Assembly: GCA_020628855.1 (NCBI GenBank)
Contig: JAHDEL010000010.1
Coordinates: 1 to 57,071, forward strand
DNA from: Saprospiraceae bacterium
Lineage (GTDB): Bacteria > Bacteroidota > Bacteroidia > Chitinophagales > Saprospiraceae
Length of the DNA: 57,071 nt
Direction: 5' to 3'
The position numbers were made by a program, and so were the translations under genes. The notes below the pieces were generated by a model. That model was given only the letters and a program-made list of their open reading frames with translations. It searched no databases and was not told the origin of the DNA. Below, one piece after another: positions 35,257-43,400 of the stretch (positions within the stretch are counted from its first letter, which is position 1; the number at the start of each line of letters is the position of its first letter).

Positions 35257-35285
35257 CCTGCCTGCCGTACCGCCAGGTAGGCAGG
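35257..35285. repeat. GC-rich imperfect palindrome at the edge of the GIY-YIG element
   Basis: CCTGCCT (35257-35263) pairs with AGGCAGG (35279-35285), and an inner TACC/GGTA pairing competes for the centre. It abuts the truncated tRNA copy exactly and is much more GC-rich than its surroundings. It may be the element end recognised by the nuclease or a structure in the transcript. Confidence 0.8.
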
Positions 35286-35309
35286 TATCCAGCTGAGCTA
35301 CGGAGCCAT
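35286..35309 (-). repeat. Direct repeat copy B: truncated 5' end of tRNA-Arg
   Basis: 24 bp identical to 34981-35004, but not followed by the rest of a tRNA. It is the original-looking 5' end, next to the presumed promoter side (a TATTTTTG box on the minus strand at 35345-35338, and a GCATCC/GGATGC hairpin at 35318-35338). It supports insertion into the tRNA gene. Confidence 0.93.
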
Positions 35310-35358
35310 AATATTCTGCATCCAAAATATTGGGATGCAAAAATAGGAGAATTTTTAT

Positions 35359-35403
35359 TTGTTTGTATCATTTTTCATCAAAAGTACTTTTTGATACAAA
35401 CAA
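35359..35403. promoter_or_regulatory. 12-bp perfect inverted repeat upstream of the lipid-storage locus
   Basis: TTGTTTGTATCA (35359-35370) and TGATACAAACAA (35392-35403) are perfect inverted copies around a 21-bp centre that itself contains the palindrome AAAAGTACTTTT. It lies between the tRNA unit on one side and the start of the 35458 gene on the other, with no coding function. It may be an operator for the locus regulator or an RNA hairpin; no T-run follows on the plus strand, so it is not a standard terminator. Confidence 0.55.
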
Positions 35404-35457
35404 TGACTGTTTGGCGCGATATTTTCAGGTATTTAAGATGAGAAAATCAATCTATTT

Positions 35458-35967
35458 ATGAGTAGTTCAGACCAAACAGCTTCTTTCCTCCTCAGGTTTA
35501 CGCAAAACATGTACAAAGATGAAGGTGGAGAATCGAACATTCAATGGCGTGGAAAAATTACTCATGTCCAAGGAGATGATCAAAAAAACTTCTCTGAATT
35601 GAAAGACGCAATGGAGTTCATCCAAGCTAAACTCTCTGACTTAACCTTATCATCATTAGAAGAAAACACATCAGACGAGGAAAAAGAAGGTATACTCAAT
35701 AAATCTCTTGACATTTGGAAAAGGTTAGCTAGCCAATATCCTAAGATGGTTGTGGATGTGATAAAAGATCCTAAGGCTCAGGTTGTACAGATACAAGAAC
35801 AGATAAGTAGTAAAGCTGAGCAAATTACAAACCGCCTAGATCTAGAGTCTTATACACCAACATCAAAATCAGACTTTAAACAATTAATTGATCAAGTATC
35901 AAAATTATCTGAAGCAGTTAGCGGGTTGGCAAGCAAAGTTGAGTCTTTAGAAACCAAAATCAAGTAG
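35458..35967 (+). CDS. Unknown coiled-coil protein, first gene of the lipid-storage locus
   Basis: 169 residues, no signal peptide. Residues 8-55 (FLLRFTQNMYKDE, IQWRGKITHVQGDDQKNF, AMEFIQAKL) look like a compact conserved module that I cannot name. The middle is acidic, and the last 30 residues (LIDQVSKLSEAVSGLASKVESLETKIK) form a clear heptad coiled coil. The following regulator gene starts 6 bp downstream, so the two are translationally close. Given the phasin-like genes nearby, it may bind granules or act with the regulator; this is inference only. Confidence 0.7.
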   Translation: MSSSDQTASFLLRFTQNMYKDEGGESNIQWRGKITHVQGDDQKNFSELKDAMEFIQAKLSDLTLSSLEENTSDEEKEGILNKSLDIWKRLASQYPKMVVDVIKDPKAQVVQIQEQISSKAEQITNRLDLESYTPTSKSDFKQLIDQVSKLSEAVSGLASKVESLETKIK

Positions 35968-35973
35968 GGAAGC

Positions 35974-36774
35974 GTGACTTATAATGAAAGTCATATTGCT
36001 GCCTTGTTAGAAAAACAGCAAGGGGCGAAACTCAAAGTCTATACACTTGGAAAATTTAATCTTGAGTTAGAAGGACAAATGATCCAAGACAATTGGGGGA
36101 GAGATAAAGCCATTCAACTTTTTCAATTTCTCTTATTATCTAGGAACAGAGCTGCTTTACATAAAGAACAAATTATTGATCGATTATGGGAAGATGCTGG
36201 TACAGATCAAGATTTTAAGGTAGCTCTACATGGTATCAATAAGACCTTAGAGCCCAACAAGAAATCGAGAGGGAATTCTCAATATCTTATAAGACAAGGC
36301 TCTTCCTATAAATTAAATACAGATTTGATCTGGATAGACAGTATGGCATTCGAAGAGTTTATCCAAATTGGGAACTCAATGACCTTGGAGAATCCAAGTC
36401 TAGCGATCGTAGCCTTTCAATTTGCTTTAGGCCTTTATGAGGGTAGCTTTCTTCCTAATAGAATCTATAATGACTGGACTTCAATGGAAAGAGAGAAACT
36501 CCAACTCATGGCTGTGAATGCTATGATGAGTCTTGGTACTCTCTTTCTTGATACCCAACCATCCGAAACATTAAGGCTTGCTCAAGATGCCCTTGCAATT
36601 GACCCAACGTGGGAGCAAGCATACAGATTACAGATGCAGGCTTATCTTAATTTGGGGAACAGACCGCAAGCCATAAAAACTTTCAAGCAATGCTGTAAGG
36701 TATTGGAAATAGAGTATGGTATTGATCCTTTGCCAGAAACCAAAAAGGTATTAGAAACTATCAAGAGTCTCTAA
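35974..36774 (+). CDS. BTAD/SARP-like transcriptional regulator
   Basis: 266 residues, GTG start at 35974. The N-terminal half is an OmpR/SARP-type winged helix (LKVYTLGKFNLELEG, then DKAIQLFQFLLLSRNRAALHKEQIIDRLW). The C-terminal half is a bacterial transcriptional activation domain of TPR-like helices (LALGLYEGSFLP-like ALGLYEGSFLPN, then PTWEQAYRLQMQAYLNLGNRPQAIKTFKQCC, ending ELEIEYGIDPLPET-like LEIEYGIDPLPETKK). It should bind DNA as an activator. It is coupled to the upstream coiled-coil gene (6 bp) and sits 96 bp before the phasin-like genes, so it is the likely local regulator of the storage locus. Such regulators are far better known from Actinobacteria. Confidence 0.85.
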   Translation: MTYNESHIAALLEKQQGAKLKVYTLGKFNLELEGQMIQDNWGRDKAIQLFQFLLLSRNRAALHKEQIIDRLWEDAGTDQDFKVALHGINKTLEPNKKSRGNSQYLIRQGSSYKLNTDLIWIDSMAFEEFIQIGNSMTLENPSLAIVAFQFALGLYEGSFLPNRIYNDWTSMEREKLQLMAVNAMMSLGTLFLDTQPSETLRLAQDALAIDPTWEQAYRLQMQAYLNLGNRPQAIKTFKQCCKVLEIEYGIDPLPETKKVLETIKSL

Positions 36775-36870
36775 TTATTTTACTCTGAAACTGAGTTGTA
36801 ACTCATCTGTAACTTTCCTTTTTTTTCTTTGTGTCATCATTAATTAGAAATACTAGAAAAAATTTATACG

Positions 36871-37440
36871 ATGGCAACAAAAACTGCTCAGAATACAAAT
36901 CTCAAAGAAAGAAGAGATCAAGTGATTAACACTGTCAAATCAGTGAACTGTATGTTTGTAGATATGGCTGATGACCTGATTGAAGGTACAATCACAACTG
37001 GAACAAAATACCAAAAGCTTGCAGCAAATGCAATCAAAAAATCAGAACCAATTATCGAGAAGCAAGTTGATATGGTATTTGATACAATCGAAATGGCTAT
37101 TGATCAACTCCAGTCTAACAACAAAAGATTTCAAAAATTGCTTGGAATCACAAAGCAAGTAGACATGGCAACAGAGAAAATCTCTCAAATTGCAAAAAGA
37201 GTTTCTGACAAAGTAGAGGATCAAATGGAAGAGGCAGGAGAGACATTGAAATCTACAATATCTAGAACGAAAGCTACAACACAAAAGCAAACAGCTACAG
37301 CTAAGAAGCAAGTGAAGAGAACTGTAAAAACAGTTAAAAAGGAAACAAAAGCTGTGGTAAAAACTGCTCAGAAAGAAGTGAAAGCAGCAACACCAAAAAG
37401 AACAGTTGGAAGACCTAGAAAGTCCAACAACACTAAGTAG
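36871..37440 (+). CDS. Phasin-like protein with lysine-rich, AT-hook-like tail
   Basis: 189 residues. Residues 10-125 are amphipathic helices without a signal peptide (MADDLIEGTITTGTKYQKLAA, IEKQVDMVFDTIEMAIDQL, VDMATEKISQIAKRVSDKVE), the style of phasins that coat storage granules. Residues 130-189 are very basic, made of Lys/Thr/Ala repeats (KATTQKQTATAKKQVKR, KETKAVVKTAQKEVKAA), and end with VGRPRKSNN, whose GRP core resembles an AT-hook. The plan is that of PhaF of Pseudomonas, in which a phasin domain binds the granule and a histone-like tail binds DNA. It is first in a pair with a second small phasin-like gene 31 bp later, before a terminator. Confidence 0.75.
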   Translation: MATKTAQNTNLKERRDQVINTVKSVNCMFVDMADDLIEGTITTGTKYQKLAANAIKKSEPIIEKQVDMVFDTIEMAIDQLQSNNKRFQKLLGITKQVDMATEKISQIAKRVSDKVEDQMEEAGETLKSTISRTKATTQKQTATAKKQVKRTVKTVKKETKAVVKTAQKEVKAATPKRTVGRPRKSNNTK

Positions 37441-37471
37441 TTAATCTCAATCAACTTTAATATTTACAATT

Positions 37472-37741
37472 ATGTCAAAGACAAAGAATACAACAATAAA
37501 CTTGAAAACAATTAAGTCTTCAACTAAAACAATCAATAATTTCATCTTAGATACAACTGAGTTAATCGTTGATGAGACTCTTGATAGAACTGCAGCATGG
37601 CAAGTTATTGCGGACAAAGCAATTAAAGGAGGATTCAAATTAGCTGAAAAGCAAGCAGATTTGACTTTCAAAGCTTTAGAAACTTTGAAGAAACAGTGGA
37701 AGAATGGACAGAAGAATTTCCAACAAAGGATGGAAAATTAA
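37472..37741 (+). CDS. Second small phasin-like protein
   Basis: 89 residues, basic, fully helical, without signal peptide or basic tail. The segment NFILDTTELIVDETLDRTAAWQ parallels the MFVDMADDLIEGTITTGTKYQ region of the preceding protein, and GFKLAEKQADLTFKALETLKKQW parallels its IEKQVDMVFDTIEMAIDQL region, so the two are probably distant paralogues, this one lacking the DNA-binding tail. It is likely a surface protein of the same granule. A strong terminator follows 23 bp after the stop. Confidence 0.68.
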   Translation: MSKTKNTTINLKTIKSSTKTINNFILDTTELIVDETLDRTAAWQVIADKAIKGGFKLAEKQADLTFKALETLKKQWKNGQKNFQQRMEN

Positions 37742-37763
37742 TCTGAATTAAAGAATTATATTG

Positions 37764-37793
37764 AGCCAAAGCTAACTCTTAGCTTTGGCTTTT
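37764..37793 (+). terminator. Rho-independent terminator after the phasin-like pair
   Basis: A perfect 12-bp stem AGCCAAAGCTAA / TTAGCTTTGGCT around a 3-nt loop (37764-37790), followed by a short T-run to 37793. Confidence 0.85.
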
Positions 37794-37812
37794 GAATTTT
37801 ACAGAACTATCT

Positions 37813-37843
37813 TTTGATTTCAACGAAGGATAGTTTAGTTTTA
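37813..37843 (+). promoter_or_regulatory. Probable promoter of the hydrolase-acyltransferase unit
   Basis: TTTG at 37813-37816, exactly 19 nt, then TAGTTTTA at 37836-37843 (one mismatch to TAnnTTTG). The ATG at 37864 is 20 nt downstream. The inverted repeat AACTATC / GATAGTT (37805-37811 with 37829-37835) lies over the spacer and could bind a regulator. Confidence 0.5.
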
Positions 37844-37863
37844 ATAGGTAATAACCATATGTT

Positions 37864-38646
37864 ATGAGCAGTAGAGAAAATAGTGCTGTTAAACGCCCTT
37901 CGCTCATTTTAGGATTAACTGAAGGAGTGAGGGCAATGGTAGACTTTGGCTGGTATCTGCCATATAGAGTATTTAATAAGAAGGAAGAGAATGGAGACGG
38001 CCACCCAGTATTAATTTTGCCTGGCTTTTTGGGTTCTGATTTTTCAACAATACCATTAAGAAGTTTTATCCATAAACTTGGACATAAAGTCTATGGTTGG
38101 GGTGCCGGTAGAAACTATGCAAACACCAATTATGTCGATCTTCTGATTGAGAAAGTGGAAAGAATCTATAAACGTCATCAAGAGCCAATTACAATTGTTG
38201 GTTGGAGCTTAGGTGGTATTTATGCTAGACAGATTGCTAAACACAACCCTGATATAATTCGGCAAATTATAGTTATGGGTTCACCATTCAAAGGTCTCAC
38301 AGAGCCAAATAACCTAAACTGGATGTATGAGCTCCTTAAGAAAAGCAAAATAGTTACAGAAGAGTTAGATGAAGAATTGAAGGCTGACATACCTAAGCCA
38401 GCTCCCGTGCCAACAACAGCGATTTTCACCAAAGAAGATGGGGTAGTGCCTTGGGAATTGTGTTTAGAGGAGCAGGATAACTGGCATCAAAATGTACAGG
38501 TAAGAGGAAGTCATTTAGGACTTGGAGTTAATCCTTTAGTTCTAGAAATTATAGAAGATAGGCTGAAGTTAGACAAATCAAATTGGCACTACTTCAAAAG
38601 CGCCAACATGGTTCAAGACATATTAATTAATGCAAAAGCATCCTAA
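37864..38646 (+). CDS. Alpha/beta hydrolase (lipase/esterase-like)
   Basis: 260 residues, no signal peptide. Alpha/beta hydrolase fold with VLILPGFLGSD (oxyanion region), the nucleophile elbow IVGWSLGGIYARQIA (Ser), a probable acid in FTKEDGVVPW and a probable His in VRGSHLGLGVNP. The GFLGSD start and GWSLGG elbow are found in triacylglycerol-lipase-like and PHA-associated hydrolases. It begins its own transcript and is followed 50 bp later by the WS/DGAT gene, so it probably mobilises or remodels stored lipid in the cytoplasm. The exact substrate is unknown. Confidence 0.82.
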   Translation: MSSRENSAVKRPSLILGLTEGVRAMVDFGWYLPYRVFNKKEENGDGHPVLILPGFLGSDFSTIPLRSFIHKLGHKVYGWGAGRNYANTNYVDLLIEKVERIYKRHQEPITIVGWSLGGIYARQIAKHNPDIIRQIIVMGSPFKGLTEPNNLNWMYELLKKSKIVTEELDEELKADIPKPAPVPTTAIFTKEDGVVPWELCLEEQDNWHQNVQVRGSHLGLGVNPLVLEIIEDRLKLDKSNWHYFKSANMVQDILINAKAS

Positions 38647-38696
38647 ATTTTAAGAGATTGAAAGCATCATTTTTAGACCAGTTTGAGATATCAGGA

Positions 38697-40487
38697 ATGT
38701 CACCGATTAGTGGCATGGATTCTACTTTTCTCTATGTTGAAACGCCGACAAGCCCGATGCATATTGGGGCTGTTGCTGTAATAGAAGGTTCTCTCAAATT
38801 TGATGCATTTAAGAAAACAATAGCTTCAAGAATTCACCAAATCCCGAAATTACGACAGCGATTGATTGAAGTGCCCTTTAGTATAGATCATCCATATTGG
38901 GTAGATGACCCTGACTTCAATATTGACATGCATATTGATCATATTGCTTTGCCAAAGCCAGGTGACTGGAAGAATTTACGCAGGTTAGCTTCAAAGATAT
39001 TCAGTGAGCCTTTGGACAGATCAAGACCACTTTGGTCTTTTACTTTTGTGGAAGGACTGGACGCTTTATCTCAAGTGAAGCCTGGTTCAGTCGCTATAAT
39101 TTCGAAAATTCATCATGTAGCAATAGATGGGATGGGAGGTGCTGGTTTGCTTGGAATTATGTTTGATTTAGGTCCAGAAGTTAGAGAAATTCCTGAGCCT
39201 CGGGATTTCAATCCTCCACCATTACCAAATGAGCTGGCATTAATGATGAAGAGCACAATGAGTTTTGCAAAGAAACCACTTAAGTTTCCTAATCTGGTCA
39301 GAGATACGGTAATGTCAACTGTCAAAGCAGGATTTCTTACCAGGGCCCAACATTTGGATTTACCCACTGCTCCGTTCACAGCTCCTCGTACTCCGCTCAA
39401 TGGTATTATTTCTTCACAACGAAAATGGAATACTACCATTCTTTCACTTGAAAGAGTCAAACGTCTGAAGAACATCATGGGCACAACTCTGAATGATATT
39501 GTCTTGACGATTTGTAGTGGAGCACTCAAAAAGTATCTGGAAGAGAAGAAGAAATTACCAAAGAAGCCTCTTGTGGCTATGGTACCAATCTCAACAAAGA
39601 ATCCAGCTGCAGGCGAAGGAGGAAATAATCTCTCGGCTATGCTTGTCCAATTAGCAACGAACATAGATGATAGGATTGAGCGTCTTGAAACGATTTATGA
39701 CAATACAATAAAAGGCAAAACTTATCAAGGTGCGATGGGTGCTAAATCACTCTCAAATATAGCAGAGGCTGTTCCTTTTGGCATCGCTAATCAAGCTGCT
39801 AGACTCTACTCCAGATTTAATTTGTCAAAATTGCATAATCCGGTATTTAATGTAGTAATAACCAATGTTCCTGGTCCTCAATTACCGATCTATTTACATG
39901 GAAATAAGCTGCATTCTATTATGGGTATGGCCCCAATAATCGATGGAATGGGGTTAATAATAACTGTGTTAAGTTATAACGGTAACATTACTATAAGCCC
40001 TACTTCAGATGTTAAATCAATGCCTGATCTCAATGTGTTTTCTGATTATATCCTTGAGGAGGCGAATGCATTAGAGAAGGATATTCTGAATTACGAAAAG
40101 AAAGGAAAAAAGAAAGAAAAGCCAAAACCAGTCGTCGTTGCCAAGACATCTGAAGCAGAGGAATTCTTTAAGTATGTGAGGTCATATCTGAAGCAGAATC
40201 CAGACTTTATTAAGAAACCTGTGGGACTATTCCAATTCCATGTTACTGGCAAACAGCAAGTAGATTATCAATTGAACCTCACTAAACCGCCAGGAAGTGT
40301 CAGAAAGGGAACGGCCAAGAATCCTGATGTAGTGGTTAAGATTGAGGAAAAGCATTTGATTAAAATTGCAAAAAAGAAACTCAATTTGCCGACTGCATTT
40401 ATTCAGGGAAGAATTAAACTCGAAGGTGATTCACAAATTGGGATGAAACTCGCAACTATACTAAGCCAAGTGCCTGCTTACGAATAG
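38697..40487 (+). CDS. Wax ester synthase/diacylglycerol acyltransferase fused to SCP2 domain
   Basis: 596 residues from the ATG at 38697 (MSPISGMDSTFLYVETP, the family N-terminus); a TTG at 38658 in frame is an alternative. The WS/DGAT part (about 1-465) has the catalytic KIHHVAIDGMGG (HHxxxDG) and the C-terminal VVITNVPGPQLPIYL. It esterifies acyl-CoA to diacylglycerol or a fatty alcohol, forming triacylglycerol or wax ester at the membrane. After a Lys/Pro-rich linker (about 466-485) comes a full SCP2 sterol-carrier domain (GLFQFHVTGKQQVDYQLNL, GSVRKGTAKNPDVVVKI, TAFIQGRIKLEGDSQIGMKL), a hydrophobic-ligand carrier. This fusion is unusual. The 3' end overlaps the convergent acyltransferase gene by 10 bp. 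Confidence 0.9.
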   Translation: MSPISGMDSTFLYVETPTSPMHIGAVAVIEGSLKFDAFKKTIASRIHQIPKLRQRLIEVPFSIDHPYWVDDPDFNIDMHIDHIALPKPGDWKNLRRLASKIFSEPLDRSRPLWSFTFVEGLDALSQVKPGSVAIISKIHHVAIDGMGGAGLLGIMFDLGPEVREIPEPRDFNPPPLPNELALMMKSTMSFAKKPLKFPNLVRDTVMSTVKAGFLTRAQHLDLPTAPFTAPRTPLNGIISSQRKWNTTILSLERVKRLKNIMGTTLNDIVLTICSGALKKYLEEKKKLPKKPLVAMVPISTKNPAAGEGGNNLSAMLVQLATNIDDRIERLETIYDNTIKGKTYQGAMGAKSLSNIAEAVPFGIANQAARLYSRFNLSKLHNPVFNVVITNVPGPQLPIYLHGNKLHSIMGMAPIIDGMGLIITVLSYNGNITISPTSDVKSMPDLNVFSDYILEEANALEKDILNYEKKGKKKEKPKPVVVAKTSEAEEFFKYVRSYLKQNPDFIKKPVGLFQFHVTGKQQVDYQLNLTKPPGSVRKGTAKNPDVVVKIEEKHLIKIAKKKLNLPTAFIQGRIKLEGDSQIGMKLATILSQVPAYE

Positions 40488-43400
40488 GTATCTTCTTGCC
40501 CTAATTCCTCAAGATACATTCTCCTGATAGCAGCTATATGCTTGTCAAGTGTGGTTTTTTTCCAATTTTTAGTCGGTACTGGATTAAGTACAGTCACATC
40601 AACTATTGCCGGCCTAATTACATTAGATCCTCGAGGCATAGCATCATGTGCGTTCTTTATGACAACTGGAACAATCGGCACACCCGCCTGCATAGCCATA
40701 TGGAATGCTCCTTTTTTAAATTTGCCTAAAGTATAATCATAGCTTCTTGTACCCTCAGGGGCAAGACCGATAGAAGTACCAGTCTTCAGCGCTTCGACAG
40801 CTGGTTTGAGCGCTGCTATGGCTTTCTCTTTATTCGCTCTGTCTATAAAAATCATACCTGCAGCTTTGAAAATTGGTCCTAAGGGTGTGTATTGAAGTTC
40901 TTTTTTTGCAATGCCGACGGCATCTTTTCTCAAGAGCTTTGCCATAATCATTAGGTCAACATTGCTTTGATGATTGAAAATAAAAACTGCAGGTCTCGCC
41001 TTCCACATGTTATCTTCATTCTTAATGACAAGTTTAATTCCTGAAATCCGAGTCCCTAGATCTCCAACCATTGCCATCATGGAATTCTTGCCTTCATTCC
41101 AATCTCTATTGAACAGACCACTGGATAATCCGGATATCACAGCTGGAGCGACGGAAGTTAATGTCATTCCGGTCCTGAGCATGCTTGTGATATTTGGTCT
41201 CCCTGTATCATTAAAACGGAATATGTTCCACTCGTTCTCCATTGAGAATGCTGACAACTCTTTATCAGGATTCACTGGACGTGGGTGACCAACTATCTCA
41301 AGAAGAGGCATGTCTTCAAAACTGTCAGTGTAGAAGTATGATTTAGAAAGATTGATGTCATGCTTTTCAGCAAATGTTCGACCTGCAATTGCTTTTCCTT
41401 CTCCCCAACAGGCAGGTTCCACAATCTCTCCTGTGAACTTGCCATTCGAAACTTCCATTCTTGTACACATAATATGAGAAATGCCTAAGTCTCTTGCCAC
41501 TGGTTCGACTTGATAAGGAGTTGCGGCAGAAACTATTGCTACAGTATGTCCTTTGTTCAGGTGTGCCTCGACAAGGGCTCTCGATTGCGGATAAATAGCT
41601 TTTGCTAAATGCTTGAGATAGACTTCTTCACCAAGGTCAATGAGTGATTGCTCGCTGACTCCTTTTACTCCCTTAGCGCTAATCGCTGCAAGACCAGCAA
41701 AGTTTTTATTTCCTAGCGCATAGACGAGCGCACCACTAAATTGAGAAGCAAGCTCTTTAGGTGACATTTTGCCACTTTTAATTCTGGCTTGGACAAATTG
41801 CTTTGCCGAAAAACCTGAAATCAATGTTCTATCCAAATCGAAAAAAGCAGCGATGTGTCGACCGTCTTCACCTTCGATTACTGTATTTTTCATGTCGTTG
41901 ACAAAAGATCCTGGTACCGCATTCGAGGTTTCGATGGAAGGAGCAGCAAGAAGTTTGTTTGGTATTAGATCTTGCATGGATTCCATAGCAATTGACAATT
42001 TGGTCAAGTAACCAATCCAATCATCTAGTTCTTTTGTCTTGGGATTATCCAATGTTGGGAGAAGTTGCTTATTTTTTGCTATCCGCAAACCATTGCTGAT
42101 GAATGGTTTTGATACTGACTCTAGTCTATGGATTTTACCTTTCCAGTGCAATTCTTCTCCATAAAAGAGACAAGCTCGCAAGAGTTGTTTTTGATCGTAA
42201 TTTCTTCCTGAATCTAAACTTCTTAGACTATAGCCAACGACCTTATAGGCTTCCAGCAGGGTCTTTAAGACAACTTGTGAGATCATTATCTGCTGAGAGC
42301 CTAAGAGGCTCTTTGCACTGTCTGGACCATTGGTGAGAAGGCTTTGCCAAGCAGGATGCATTGAGTCTAATTGCATTTCAATCATATCAGAAAAAGAAGC
42401 CTTATTCGAATAGAAAAATTCAAATTTGAATAAGTCTCTAATATCCATGATTATTTCCCAAAAGCGAAGAAGAGGGTTGGTCGGATTTTCCTCTATAACT
42501 TGCATCACAGCTAGTTCGATAAATGCTCTATGATACAAATGGTGAGTCGCCATGTTGGCATAGTAATTAGCCTTTAGAAATTGCTCCGGAACTATTGAAT
42601 ACTTGGCAGTAACACCATCTCCTACAAGTTGGATCACATTTGACTTAAGCAGTAAATTCAATGCCCTTTGTATATTCTCTCCGAGATTCTTTCCTTTATC
42701 AACTAAAGCATCTGCTTTTTGAGATTCAATGATTTGCATGAGTTGATATACTATCGATTCTATACTGCGTTTTGTCAAGGCAAATTTGCTGAGTAAAGCT
42801 GAGCATATCAAGCTCGAAGTTGTGACTGGTGTTACATGATTAATACCATGGGCTAATTCGAACGCGAATTTTGAAATAGAAGGAGTAGCATTCTCTTCAT
42901 CATCGGGAATTATTGATTTTTCAAGATCTGTATATTCAACTGGTTGGCCAATGCGTAATGATATCTTGCCGTGATCTTCACCCATCTTTCTAACGTAATT
43001 GATAAACCAGGCAAGGCTTTCCGATTTCTTCACCTTACCTCTGCCTTCTTGAGTCATATCTTCTACATCAGGGATCAAATCATAAACTATAGAAATAGGT
43101 ATATATTTTACTTGTCCTGATGACTTGGATTCAGCTTCTTGAATATATTTCAGGATACCCATTTTCGGCCAGACTAGTTTGCCTGTACGACTCCTAGTAC
43201 CCTCTAATGCCCACATAAAATGTTCCTTACTTTCAACTAAGGAGCCTATAAAATGTCTCAAGCTGGCCTTGTAGATTGCATCATCACGGAATGACCTTCT
43301 GATGAAAATGGTGCCAGCACGTTTCCCAAGTTGACCTAGTCCAGCAAAAGCCATATTTATGCCTGCAAAAATGAATGGTGTTTTCAATCCATGTCTTGCT

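Noticed and set aside
35229-35441. Plus-strand reading frame over the element palindrome and tRNA fragment
   Set aside because: It reads across the palindrome, the tRNA copy and the inverted repeat with no family-like sequence.
39113-39664. 183-codon minus-strand frame within the WS/DGAT gene
   Set aside because: It lies wholly inside the acyltransferase domain and shows no motif of its own.
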